From contig NC_091220.1 in the NCBI RefSeq assembly GCF_040958095.1, positions 21,218,481-21,282,480 of the forward strand: a stretch of DNA of 64,000 nucleotides, written 5' to 3'. A model generated the notes under the pieces. That model saw nothing but the letters and a program-made list of their open reading frames with translations, did no database searches and was not told where the DNA came from. Made by a program: the position numbers and the translations under genes. This DNA is from Procambarus clarkii. Taxonomy: Eukaryota; Arthropoda; Malacostraca; Decapoda; Cambaridae. Of this stretch, positions 29,821-39,043 are shown piece by piece. Every line of letters starts with the position of its first letter. Positions within the stretch are counted from its first letter, which is position 1.

Positions 29821-30558
29821 TGCATTTGCCTCATGAAGGAGACCATCTATAAATTGAACTTTGTTGGTTTTGCGTGTTTTTATACCCTGGATGTTGGCAA
29901 ATATAAATGATGTTATCGTGTTAGTGGAAGTGCTGGAAGCCTTACTTGGTGTTAATATACTTACTAAGCTCTCTCATCTCATTTTTCTCTTGCAATGTAT
30001 CTTTATCATTTATCAATTCAGATAGAAATTACCTACTTAAAATTATCTGCTAGATTAAGGACCTGCCCGAAACGCTGCGCGTACTAGTGGCTTTACAAGA
30101 ATGTAAATACTGTACTATCCAATGTATTCTCACAAACCCAATGTACCTTCTTGTATATATATAAATAAATAAATAAATAAAATAGATAGAGCTAGTACAT
30201 ACAATGCCTAAAGCCACTATTACGCAAAGCGTTTCGGGCATGAAAAACTTAAATGACTAAAGCTTAATACTAATTGAGCATAAAGAATAAAATGAGTTGA
30301 GAACAAATAAGAAAAGAGATAAAAAAGGGGGGAACATGGCTGAAAAAGCAGCACAAATACAATTCTGTCGACAAACAGCGCCATTTAAAAAAAACAAACA
30401 GACATTGGTTGAAAATAGAGGGGTAAGGTAGGTTACAGGGAATTTATTAGGTATAGCTTCGTTTTTATCTTAAACTGGTTGAGAGAGGTACAGTCTTTAA
30501 CATGGTTGGGAAGGCCATTCCACATTCTGGGTCCCTTGATTTGTAGAGCATTTCTAGT

Positions 30559-32421
30559 TTGATTAAATCGTACTCTAGGAATATCAAAACTGTATTTATT
30601 TCTGGTGTGGTGCTCATGGGTTCTGTTACAACCTTCTATGAAGCTTTTGAGGTCAGGATTGGCAACATTAAACAAACATGGAGAACAATTTCACAAATAT
30701 TGGGATCAAAGAAGTCTTTAAATAACAAACCGACTCTCCTGTCTAATAACGATGGTCAGCTTTCAGCCTCTGATTCTGCTATTGAGTTCAATAGGTTCTT
30801 CTCTTCCATTGGTTCATCCCTTGCTAATGATATTCCATCTTCCAGTACTGACATTAAGGACTATCTTACAGGGAACTATCCCCAGTCTCTGTACCTAGAG
30901 CCTATTAATTCCACTGACGTCAATGAGATAATCCTTTCCCTTAAAACCAAGTCTGGTGCCCTTGAGGAGATACCAACTTTAATCTACAAAAAAGCCTCCA
31001 GATCTTTAGCCCCTGCTATTGCTTTGCTCTTCAACAAGTCACTTGAACTCCAAACCTTTCCAGATATTCTAAAAAAAGCGAGAGTAACGCCTGTCCACAA
31101 ATGTGGTGATCTCACAGATGTTAACAACTACAGACCTATATCAATCCTGCCAAACTTGTCAAAAATTTTTGAAAAACTAATCTATAAGCAGCTTTACTCA
31201 TATCTAGCCAAACTCAATATACTTAGCCCTTGCCAATATGGCTTCAGGCCCAAAAAAAGCACTAACGATGCACTTATTAGTATGCTTAACTCGATTCATA
31301 CAGCTCTTGATAAAAATGAGTTCCCTGTTGGGTTATTTGTGGACCTGCGTAAAGCTTTCGATACTGTCAACCACCAAAACCTTCTTCTTAAATTACATCA
31401 TTATGGAGTCAGAGGACACTCCCTACAATACCTCAAATCCTACCTTACTGACAGGCTCCAATGTGTTTCTGTGAATAATACAATTTCTCCCACCCTACCC
31501 ATCAACATTGGTGTTCCCCAGGGCAGCATACTTGGACCTCTCCTCTTTCTCATCTACATTAATGACCTTCCAAATGCCTCCCAACACCTCAAACCAATCC
31601 TATTTGCTGACGACACAACCTTCATTTACTCCAGTCCTGATCCCCTTGCTCTAAATGCCACAGTAAATACTGAGCTAAATAAAGTCCATCTGTGGCTAAC
31701 TGCCAACAAACTCACCCTTAACATTGACAAAACTTTCTATATTCTGTTTGGCAATAAATCCTCTAATCAAATAAATCTCAAAATAAACAATACCCAAATT
31801 TGTAACAAATTTGATGGCAAATTCCTTGGCATTCTCATTGACCACAAGCTGAATTTCCAGGGACACATTCTAAACATATCAAAAAAAGTTTCAAAAACTG
31901 TGGGCATTCTTTCTAAGATCAGATATTATGTACCACGCCCTGCCCTGGTGACTCTCTATTACTCCCTTATCTATCCATATCTCAACTATGGTATTTGTGC
32001 TTGGGGCTCTACTACCCAAAATCACTTACGTCCTCTAATTACTCAACACAAAGCTGCTATTAGGACAATATCCAATTCTGGCCCCAGACATCACTCGGTA
32101 CCCCTACTCAAATCCCTGAATATGTTAGACATTAAGTCACTGCACATTCTCTCATGTGTACTATACATATATAAAACGCTAAACTGTAATGCCAATCCTG
32201 ATCTCAAAAGCTTCATAGAAGGTTGTAACAGAACCCATGAGCACAACACCAGAAATAAATACAGTTTTGATATTCCTAGAGTACGACTTAATCAAACCAG
32301 AAATGCTCTACAAATCAAGGGGTCCAGAATGTGGAATGACCTTCCCAACCATGTTAAAGACAGTACCTCTCTCAACCAGTTTAAGTTAAAAACGAAGCTA
32401 TACCTAATAAATTCCCTGTAA
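30559..32421 (+). CDS. LINE B reverse transcriptase ORF (intact over 620 codons)
   Basis: The ORF is open over 620 codons, but about the first 35 codons read through the antisense 3' end of the older LINE B, so the natural protein starts further in and this copy is 5'-truncated. RT boxes are VTPVHKCGD with [44 protein letters not shown] and LFADDTTFIYS. The C-terminal 'CNRTHEHNTRNKYSF' domain is shared with LINE A. The lack of stops suggests a young insertion. Confidence 0.8.
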   Translation: MIKSYSRNIKTVFISGVVLMGSVTTFYEAFEVRIGNIKQTWRTISQILGSKKSLNNKPTLLSNNDGQLSASDSAIEFNRFFSSIGSSLANDIPSSSTDIKDYLTGNYPQSLYLEPINSTDVNEIILSLKTKSGALEEIPTLIYKKASRSLAPAIALLFNKSLELQTFPDILKKARVTPVHKCGDLTDVNNYRPISILPNLSKIFEKLIYKQLYSYLAKLNILSPCQYGFRPKKSTNDALISMLNSIHTALDKNEFPVGLFVDLRKAFDTVNHQNLLLKLHHYGVRGHSLQYLKSYLTDRLQCVSVNNTISPTLPINIGVPQGSILGPLLFLIYINDLPNASQHLKPILFADDTTFIYSSPDPLALNATVNTELNKVHLWLTANKLTLNIDKTFYILFGNKSSNQINLKINNTQICNKFDGKFLGILIDHKLNFQGHILNISKKVSKTVGILSKIRYYVPRPALVTLYYSLIYPYLNYGICAWGSTTQNHLRPLITQHKAAIRTISNSGPRHHSVPLLKSLNMLDIKSLHILSCVLYIYKTLNCNANPDLKSFIEGCNRTHEHNTRNKYSFDIPRVRLNQTRNALQIKGSRMWNDLPNHVKDSTSLNQFKLKTKLYLINSL

Positions 32422-32802
32422 CCTACCTTACCCCTCTATTGTCAACCCATGTATGTTTTTTGTTTTTTTTTGTTTTTCAAATCAACGCTGTTTTAATGTA
32501 ATTTTCTGTAATAATTTGTAATTGTATTTGTGCTGTTTTTTCAACAATGTTCCCCCCTCTTTTACCTCTATTTTTATTTGTACTCAACGCATTTTTTTCT
32601 TTTTACCCATTAGTTTTAAGCTTTAGTCAGTAGTGTTTTTTCCTGCCCGAAACGCTTTGCGTAATAGTGGCTTTAGGCATTGTATGTACTAGCTCTTATC
32701 TATAAAGCCAACAAACTTTGTAAAATCTCTTTATGTATGTACCTTTGCCTAAATAAAAATTATTATTATTATTATTATATTATTATTATTATTATAATTA
32801 TT
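30664..32802 (+). mobile_element. LINE B (plus) inserted in an older antisense LINE B
   Basis: This copy starts inside the ORF and runs to an ATT-repeat tail (about 32757-32802). LINE B minus sequence is interrupted between GGATTGGCA at its left edge and TTACAGTTCAGC at its right edge. The 3' UTR carries CTGCCCGAAACGCTTTGCGT, the same tail motif as LINE A and the SINE. Confidence 0.75.
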
Positions 32803-32875
32803 ATTACAGTTCAGCGTTTTATATATGTATAATACACATGAGAGAATGTGCAGTGACTTAATATCTAACATATTT

Positions 32876-34160
32876 ATTTTATTTATTTATTTATTTATAT
32901 ATATATACAAGAAGGTACATTGGGTTTGTGAGAATACATTGAATAGTACAGTATTAACACTCTTGTAAAGCCACTGGTACGCGCAGCGTTTCGGGCAGGT
33001 CCTTAATCTAGCAGATAATTTTAAGTAGGTAATTTCTATCAGAATTGATAAATGATAAAGATACATTGCAAGAGAAAAATGAGATGAGAGAGCTTAGTAA
33101 GTATATTAAAGCACATTGTTATATTAAATCTCTGATTGATTACATTGACAGCTTGATTGGTAATTTAAACAAGATTAATAGACACCATACAGCAGATTAA
33201 CAGCACATATAAGACAGCAATGATCACAATGGTAAAGATGTTCAGTTTGGGTACATAAAGGTTGGGAGATTGGGTAGCAATAGATACAGTGCAATTTTAA
33301 GGCAAAAGGTGAAAAACTATGAAGATGAAATTAGGTACTTTTTAGTATTGATTTTGAATGATGTAAAAGTTGGACAGCTTTTCAATTCAATAGGGAGTGA
33401 GTTCCATAAACTGGGTCCCTTTATTTGCATAGAGTGCTTACACAGATTAAGTTTAACTCTGGGGATATCAAAGAGATATTTATTTCTGGTGTGGTGATAA
33501 TGGGTCCTATTACATCTGTCCAGGAAGAGTTTCAGACAAGGATTTGCATTTAGGAACAGGGTTTTGTAAATGTAGTTGACACAAGAGAATTTATGGAGTG
33601 AGATTATGTTTAGCATGTTTAGGGAGTTAAACAAGGGGGCTGAGTGTTGTCTGAAAGCAGAATTTGATATTATTTATTATTAATGATACCCAGATTTTTG
33701 CTGGGTGATGATAGACTTGAGGTGGTTTGCAGTGGTTGAACCCCATGCACAGATACCATAGTTGAGATAGGGATAGATTAGTGTGTAATATAGAGAGACG
33801 AGAGCAGAGTTAGGTACATAATATCTGATTTTGGAGAGTATACCAACTGTTTTAGAGACTTTCTTAGTTATGTGTTGTATGTGGGTACTGAAGTTGAGTC
33901 TCTTGTCTAGGAATAGGCCAAAAAACTTTCCATCATTTTTATTGCTAATGTTTACATTGTCTATCTGAAGCTGAATTGCATTTGTAGATTTGCTTCCAAA
34001 TAAGATGTAGTAGGTCTTTTCTATGTTAAGTGTTAGTTTGTTGGTTGACATCCATAAGTGGACTTTTTTTAGTTCATTATTAACAACATTATTTAGTGTA
34101 TGTGGGTTGGGGTTAGAGTAGATGAGGGTAGTATCATCAGCAAACAAAATAGGTTTCAGA
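32876..34160 (-). mobile_element. LINE A (minus), 5'-truncated, inserted in LINE B
   Basis: The element begins at the FADD box of the RT and ends at a TTTA-repeat tail (32876-32905). LINE B coding sequence is present on both sides (GAGAATGTGCAGTGAC on the left, GAGATTTGAGTAGGGG on the right). Frames at 33680-34147 and 33317-33634 carry the thumb and C-terminal domain with a frameshift between them near 33660. Confidence 0.75.
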
Positions 34161-34248
34161 GATTTGAGTAGGGGTACCGAGTGATGTCTAATGCCAGAGT
34201 TGGATATTGTCCTAATAGTAGCTTTGTGTTGAGTAATTAGAGGACGTA

Positions 34249-35265
34249 TGTTACGGCCCTCTCGGGACGCAACGGGGTTCTTACTCTGATGTTATTAGAG
34301 GAAGTAGTATCCGGCCCCAAGCCAGCAGTGGCTTTCAAGGAATGAGATCCGTGACGCAATAAACTTAAAGGGGGGAAGGGAAAGAAAGTTAAGAACTTAA
34401 GACTATAATTGTTACCATCACCAAATAAATAATATATATAAAAGAGTGCACAGGGGGAGGGGTATTAACACTGTACAGGGGAAATACACAATCGTCTTCT
34501 GCTGAAGACTCTGGATCCAGACTCTCGGTGCTGAGTCCTCGGTGCTTTCGTGGTCTCTTGACGAATCCTTCGACCAAGCTGAGTCTACCCCAAACACAGG
34601 CCAGCCAAAACACAGTTCCACTGGGGGCACCGCCGTGGAGGCCGTCAACCACAAGTCCAGCAGGTCTGCTGGCTGGTTCCGGATCAGCAAGGCTGGTCAG
34701 GCCACTGCACGAGCGATACTAGGGTAGCGCCCTAGTCAGGAGCCTCGTGTGATACCACAAATCACTCTCCTGTCCTCAGTACCCCAGTGGATAATCGTCT
34801 CCAGCAGTCGGTCCCGGGTAATCCTTCTACTGCCACTCCACTGACAGGGTAACACCACAGTGTTCTTCCGGGGGACGACTTCACAGCTGCTGCAGCAAAG
34901 CACAAGGTATGGGGACGGCTGCCTTGGGTAGACTGACTCAACTTCCATCACAGCAGTCCCAGGTCGACTCTGTAAGCAGACACGTCATCAATAACTGGGA
35001 CACTAAAACACCTCACTTACAGGCTCAGACACAAACGCCCGACATATCCACTCCATAGATGGCGTTGTAGTCTGAGCACCACCTCACCAGAGGTCAGCGG
35101 CGGCGGTGTTGAGCGCTCAACAGGACTGGAAACTGGCCCTTGTGGCCAGTACACGTCATCCTCACCAGGTGTCGTCGTCCGTTTGGAGGGGGTTTCGGGA
35201 GCTGACCCACAGATGGCGCGGTCGTCACTGCTCCGTGCTCGGATGCTGGATCCGGGTTCGTAACA
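34249..35265. mobile_element. Solo LTR of an LTR retrotransposon (1017 bp)
   Basis: It begins TGTTACGG and ends TTCGTAACA, giving the TG...CA ends and a seven-base inverted terminal repeat (TGTTACG/CGTAACA) of an LTR. It is flanked by a perfect 5-bp duplication, ACGTA (34244-34248 and 35266-35270), and it splits LINE B coding sequence. No internal gag-pol is present, so the provirus has been reduced by LTR-LTR recombination. GC-rich compared with its surroundings; probably Gypsy-type, but this cannot be shown from an LTR alone. Confidence 0.9.
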
Positions 35266-35436
35266 ACGTAAATGATTTTGGGTAGTAGAACCCCAAGCAC
35301 AAATACCATAGTTGAGATATGGATAGATGAGGGAGTAATAGAGAGTCACCAGGGCAGGGCGGGGTACAAAATATCTGATCATAGAAAGAATGCCAACAGT
35401 TTTTGAAACTTTTTTTGATATATTTAGGATGTGTCC

Positions 35437-36600
35437 CTAGAAATTCAGCTTGTGGTCAATGAGAATGCCAAGGAATTTGCCATCTAATTTGTTACAAATT
35501 TGGGTATAGTTTATTTTGAGATTTATTTGATTAGAGGATTTATTGCCAAACAGAATATAAAAAGTTTTGTCCCTGTTAAGGGTGAGTTTGTTGGCAGTTA
35601 GCCAAAGATGGACTTTATTTAGCTCAGTATTTACTGTGGCATTTAGAGCAAGGGGGTCAGGACTGGAGTAAATGAAGGTCGTGTCGTCAGCAAATAGAAT
35701 TGGTTTGAGGTGTTGGGAGGCACTTGGAAGGTCATTAATGTAGATGAGAAAGAGGAGAGGGCCAAGTATGCTGCCCTGAGGAACACCAATGTTGATGGGT
35801 AGGGTGGGAGAAATTGAATTATTCACAGAAACATACTGGAGCCTGTCAGTAAGGTAAGATTTGAGGTATTGCAGGGAGTGACCTCTGACTCCATAATGAT
35901 GTAATTTAAGAAGAAGGTTTTGGTGGTTGGCAGTGTCAAAAGCCTTACGCAGGTCCACAAATAACCCAACAGGGAACTCATTTTTATCAAGAGCTGCATG
36001 AATCAAGTTAATCATACTAATAAGTGCATTGTTAGTGCTTTTTTTGGGTCTGAAGCCATATTGGCAAGAGCTAAGTATATTGTGTTTTGCTAGATAAGAG
36101 TAAAGCTGCTTGTAGATTAGTTTTTCAAAATTTTTTGACAAGTTAGGCAGGATTGATATAGGTCTGTAGTTGTTAACATCAGTGGGATCACCACATTTGT
36201 GGACAGGGGTTACTCTCGCTTTTTTTTTTAGGATATCTGGAAAGGTTTGGAGTTCAAGTGACTTGTTGAAGAGCAATGCAATAGCAGGGGCTAAAGTTCT
36301 GGAGGTTTTTTTGTAAATTAATGTTGGTATCTCCTCAAGGGCACTAGACTTGGTTTTAAGGGAAAGGATTATCTCATTGACGTCAGTGGAATTAGTAGTC
36401 TTTAGGTACAGAGACTGTGGATAGTTACCTGTAAGATAGTCCTTAACGTCAGTATTGGAAGATGGAATATCTTTTGCAAGGGATGACCCAATGGAAGAGA
36501 AGAACCTATTGAACTCAATAGCAGAATCAGAGGCTGAAAGCTGACCATCGTTATTGGACAAGAGTGTTGGTTTGTTATTTAAAATCTTCTTTGATTCCAA
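35437..36600 (-). CDS. LINE B reverse transcriptase ORF fragment (minus copy)
   Basis: A 387-aa frame contains the N-terminal RT segment, [35 protein letters not shown] and LFADDTTFIYS. It is about 95% like the plus copy by eye. It reads out at a TAG near 35437, before the solo LTR. Confidence 0.75.
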   Translation of the reverse strand: MESKKILNNKPTLLSNNDGQLSASDSAIEFNRFFSSIGSSLAKDIPSSNTDVKDYLTGNYPQSLYLKTTNSTDVNEIILSLKTKSSALEEIPTLIYKKTSRTLAPAIALLFNKSLELQTFPDILKKKARVTPVHKCGDPTDVNNYRPISILPNLSKNFEKLIYKQLYSYLAKHNILSSCQYGFRPKKSTNNALISMINLIHAALDKNEFPVGLFVDLRKAFDTANHQNLLLKLHHYGVRGHSLQYLKSYLTDRLQYVSVNNSISPTLPINIGVPQGSILGPLLFLIYINDLPSASQHLKPILFADDTTFIYSSPDPLALNATVNTELNKVHLWLTANKLTLNRDKTFYILFGNKSSNQINLKINYTQICNKLDGKFLGILIDHKLNF

Positions 36601-36735
36601 TATTTGTGAAATTGTGCTCCAAGTTTTTCAATGTTGCTCTTTATTTGTGTAAATTTATCTTCGTAGTATTTAGTTTTGGCTCGTCTAATTATCTTAGATA
36701 GCAATAACAAGTAATTCTTTACATTAATTTCAGTG

Positions 36736-37317
36736 GGTGACACAGTTCATCTGCCAGTTCTTTTATAACTTGTGATGTAATTTCGTTTACACCTGGGACT
36801 TTTGAGTCGTTGGCCCAATGTACCTTCTTGTATATATAAAATAAATTTATAAATTTACGATGCTTACTGTTTGAGACATTTAATTTTGCTATATTTCGTA
36901 TATGACAAGTGAAATTCAGTTCCTTGTCAATGTGAACACCAAAAATAATTTTCCAACTACTCTGCTTTCAATTTGGGTATTGTTAATTGTTAGTGTAATA
37001 TGATCCATAGCAAAAAAAAAGTCATTGAGCGTTCCTCGTACAACAGGTGTTAAGGTCACTAACCAGAAGAGTCACCCCATAAATGTATCTCGTTTTCTGT
37101 CAAACAAGAATCACAGAGAATGTTGAAATTTGTCAATTACATAAACTGTGTAACTTCAGAGATATCTAAGTCAATATGTGGATTTATTCCGTGATAGCGT
37201 GACAATTATAGACCAAGTAACATAAATAAGTTAAAATACAAGCCTAAGGGACATGTGGGAGCACTGGATAAAACTGGGTTAAAATGTTTATCATAAATGT
37301 ATAAAATTATCGATTAT
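36736..37317 (-). other. Mosaic of LINE fragments
   Basis: 36815-36850 has a plus-strand LINE A-like tail (CCCAATGTACCTTCTTG, then a TATATAAAATAAAT end). 36880-37010 on the minus strand resembles another LINE RT C-terminal segment ('ITLTINN'). The rest is AT-rich and unassigned. I see no gene. Confidence 0.4.
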
Positions 37318-38390
37318 ATCATTTATTTATTTATTATTTATTTATTATACAGTATATACATTGCCTGCATATTTATATATTTATTTATTTATATACAAGA
37401 AGGTACATTGGGGATTAACAGAGAACATAGAAATTGAGTTGATTTTACATTCTTGTAAAGCCACTAGCACGCATAGCGTTTCGGGCAAATCCTTAAACTA
37501 ACAGAAAATTTTAGACTATTCACAGCAAAATTAACATAAAAATGTTTACAGGTACTTTACAGCTTTACTATAAAGGTACAGATAATTTTAAGTTGAATAA
37601 TTACAGCAAATCGTCAAAAATGTTTACATGAACATTGCAAGAACTTTTGACTCAAAAGCAGATTAGAACAATATATACACAATAATAACAATACACAGCA
37701 ATGAAAGGATTACTAGGTACATTAGGATAACATTTTAGGGTTATACATTGGTTCACTGAAGCACAGTATGAGGATCATTTCAAGGAATAATGCAGCAGGA
37801 TATGTACTCAATACAACAACCATGATATCAGATGATATCTAAGATTACAATGGTAAAGCAACATGGCTTAGGCACAAATATTGGGGGATTTGGTAGCACT
37901 AGATACAATGCCAGATAAAGCACCAGGTAGAAAACTATGAAGATAAAATAAGGTAATTTTTGGTTTTATTTTTGAATAAGGCAAAAGTTTGACAGTTTTT
38001 CAATTCATTAGGGAGTGAGTTCCACAGACTGGGTCCCTTTAATTGCATAGTGTGTTTACACACATTAAGTTTGGCCCTGGGGATATCAAAGAGATATTTA
38101 TGTCTGGTGTAGTGATAATGGGTTCTATTACATCTGTCCAGGGAGAGTTTCAGAACAGGGTTTACACTTAAGAACAGGGTTTTACAAATGTAATTGACAC
38201 AGGAGAAAGTGTGGAGATTATGAACTTATGTTTAGCATGTTGAGGGATTTAAACAGGGGGAGCTGAGTGTTGTCTGAAAGCAGAGTTTGTTATTGTTCTG
38301 ATAGCAGATTTTTGTTGGGTGATGATGGGCTTGAGGTGGTTTGCAGAGAGACCCCCTTGCACAGATACCATAATTAAGATAGGGATCATC
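37318..38390 (-). mobile_element. LINE A remnant (minus)
   Basis: The 3' tail is a TTTA/TTAT run at 37318-37400, followed by ACAAGAAGGTACATTG and the CGAAACGCT-type tail motif. Coding matches to the LINE A C-terminal domain run to about 38385, with many small changes and several stops. It ends directly beside the 28-bp minisatellite. Confidence 0.7.
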
Positions 38391-38404
38391 TTTCTAAACC
38401 CACA

Positions 38405-39026
38405 TGTGTACGCCCACGACGCTCACAGGGCGTGTGTACGCCCACGACGCTCACAGGGCGTGTGTACGCCCACGACGCTCACAGGGCGTGTGTACGCCCA
38501 CGACGCTCACAGGGCGTGTGTGTACGCCCACGATGCCCACAGGGCGTGTGTACGCCCACGACGCTCACAGGGCGTGTGTACGCCCACGACGCTCACAGGG
38601 CGTGTGTACGCCCACGACGCTCACAGGGCGTGTGTACGCCCACGACGCTCACAGGGCGTGTGTACGCCCACGACGCTCACAGGGCGTGTGTGTACGCCCA
38701 CGATGCCCACAGGGCGTGTGTACGCCCACGACGCTCACAGGGCGTGTGTACGCCCACGACGCTCACAGGGCGTGTGTACGCCCACGACGCTCACAGGGCG
38801 TGTGTACGCCCACGACGCTCACAGGGCGTGTGTACGCCCACGACGCTCACAGGGCGTGTGTACGCCCACGACGCTCACAGGGCGTGTGTACGCCCACGAC
38901 GCTCACAGGGCGTGTGTACGCCCACGACGCTCACAGGGCGTGTGTACGCCCACGACGCTCACAGGGCGTGTGTACGCCCACGACGCTCACAGGGCGTGTG
39001 TACGCCCACGACGCTCACAGGGCGTA
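38405..39026. repeat. 28-bp minisatellite, about 22 copies
   Basis: The unit is TGTACGCCCACGACGCTCAC followed by AGGGCGTG. Copies are near-identical. Two variant units, at about 38518 and 38690, carry an extra GT and a GATGCCCAC change and are 172 bases apart, showing that a block of six units was duplicated. Each unit carries ACGCCC and GGGCGT, six-base inverted arms around a 12-base loop. Because 28 is not a multiple of 3, all three frames are open, so the predicted ORFs across it are not genes. Confidence 0.95.
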
Positions 39027-39043
39027 AGTAAGTATATCATTTA

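Larger units (their letters stand above)
26884..29951 (-). mobile_element. LINE C inserted antisense in LINE A, with a 9-bp target duplication
   Basis: The element spans about 3.07 kb and is flanked by TTAATATAC at 26875-26883 and 29952-29960. On the minus strand it encodes an AP endonuclease (28897-29820), then a reverse transcriptase (27703-28680) and a C-terminal domain (26914-27609). A TAA interrupts the ORF after the endonuclease, and a TAA at the KSRS position interrupts it before the RT. The other copy (50447-52610) has sense codons at both sites. Its 3' end carries the CTAAGCCCCGGAAGCACC/CTCAAGGTAACC tail also found on a SINE at 61109-61378. Confidence 0.9.
24777..30181 (+). mobile_element. 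LINE A, 5'-truncated, split by a SINE and by LINE C
   Basis: The element starts inside the RT region and ends at an AAAT-repeat tail at 30160-30181. Coding pieces are 24777-25499 and 25801-26539. RT boxes include the palm strand [21 protein letters not shown] and [11 protein letters not shown]. There is no RNase H, and the style is CR1/L2/Jockey-like. A SINE sits at about 25500-25801 and LINE C at 26884-29951. The LINE A 3' UTR resumes at 29952 after a repeat of TTAATATAC. Three other LINE A copies in the window (32876-34160, 37318-38390, 39044-41680) confirm the boundaries. Confidence 0.8.
30182..36735 (-). mobile_element. LINE B (minus) broken by three later insertions
   Basis: Pieces of one minus-strand LINE B copy are found at 30182-30663 (3' end), 32803-32875, 34161-34248 and 35266-36735. 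Each break falls where a foreign element starts and the LINE B sequence resumes on the other side. The insertions are LINE B plus (30664-32802), LINE A minus (32876-34160) and the solo LTR (34249-35265). The 5' part reaches the RT N-terminal region (about 36735) and lacks an endonuclease. Confidence 0.75.

Noticed and set aside
34389..35382. Short ORFs in 34389-35382
   Set aside because: They lie within the solo LTR or cross its edge into antisense LINE B.
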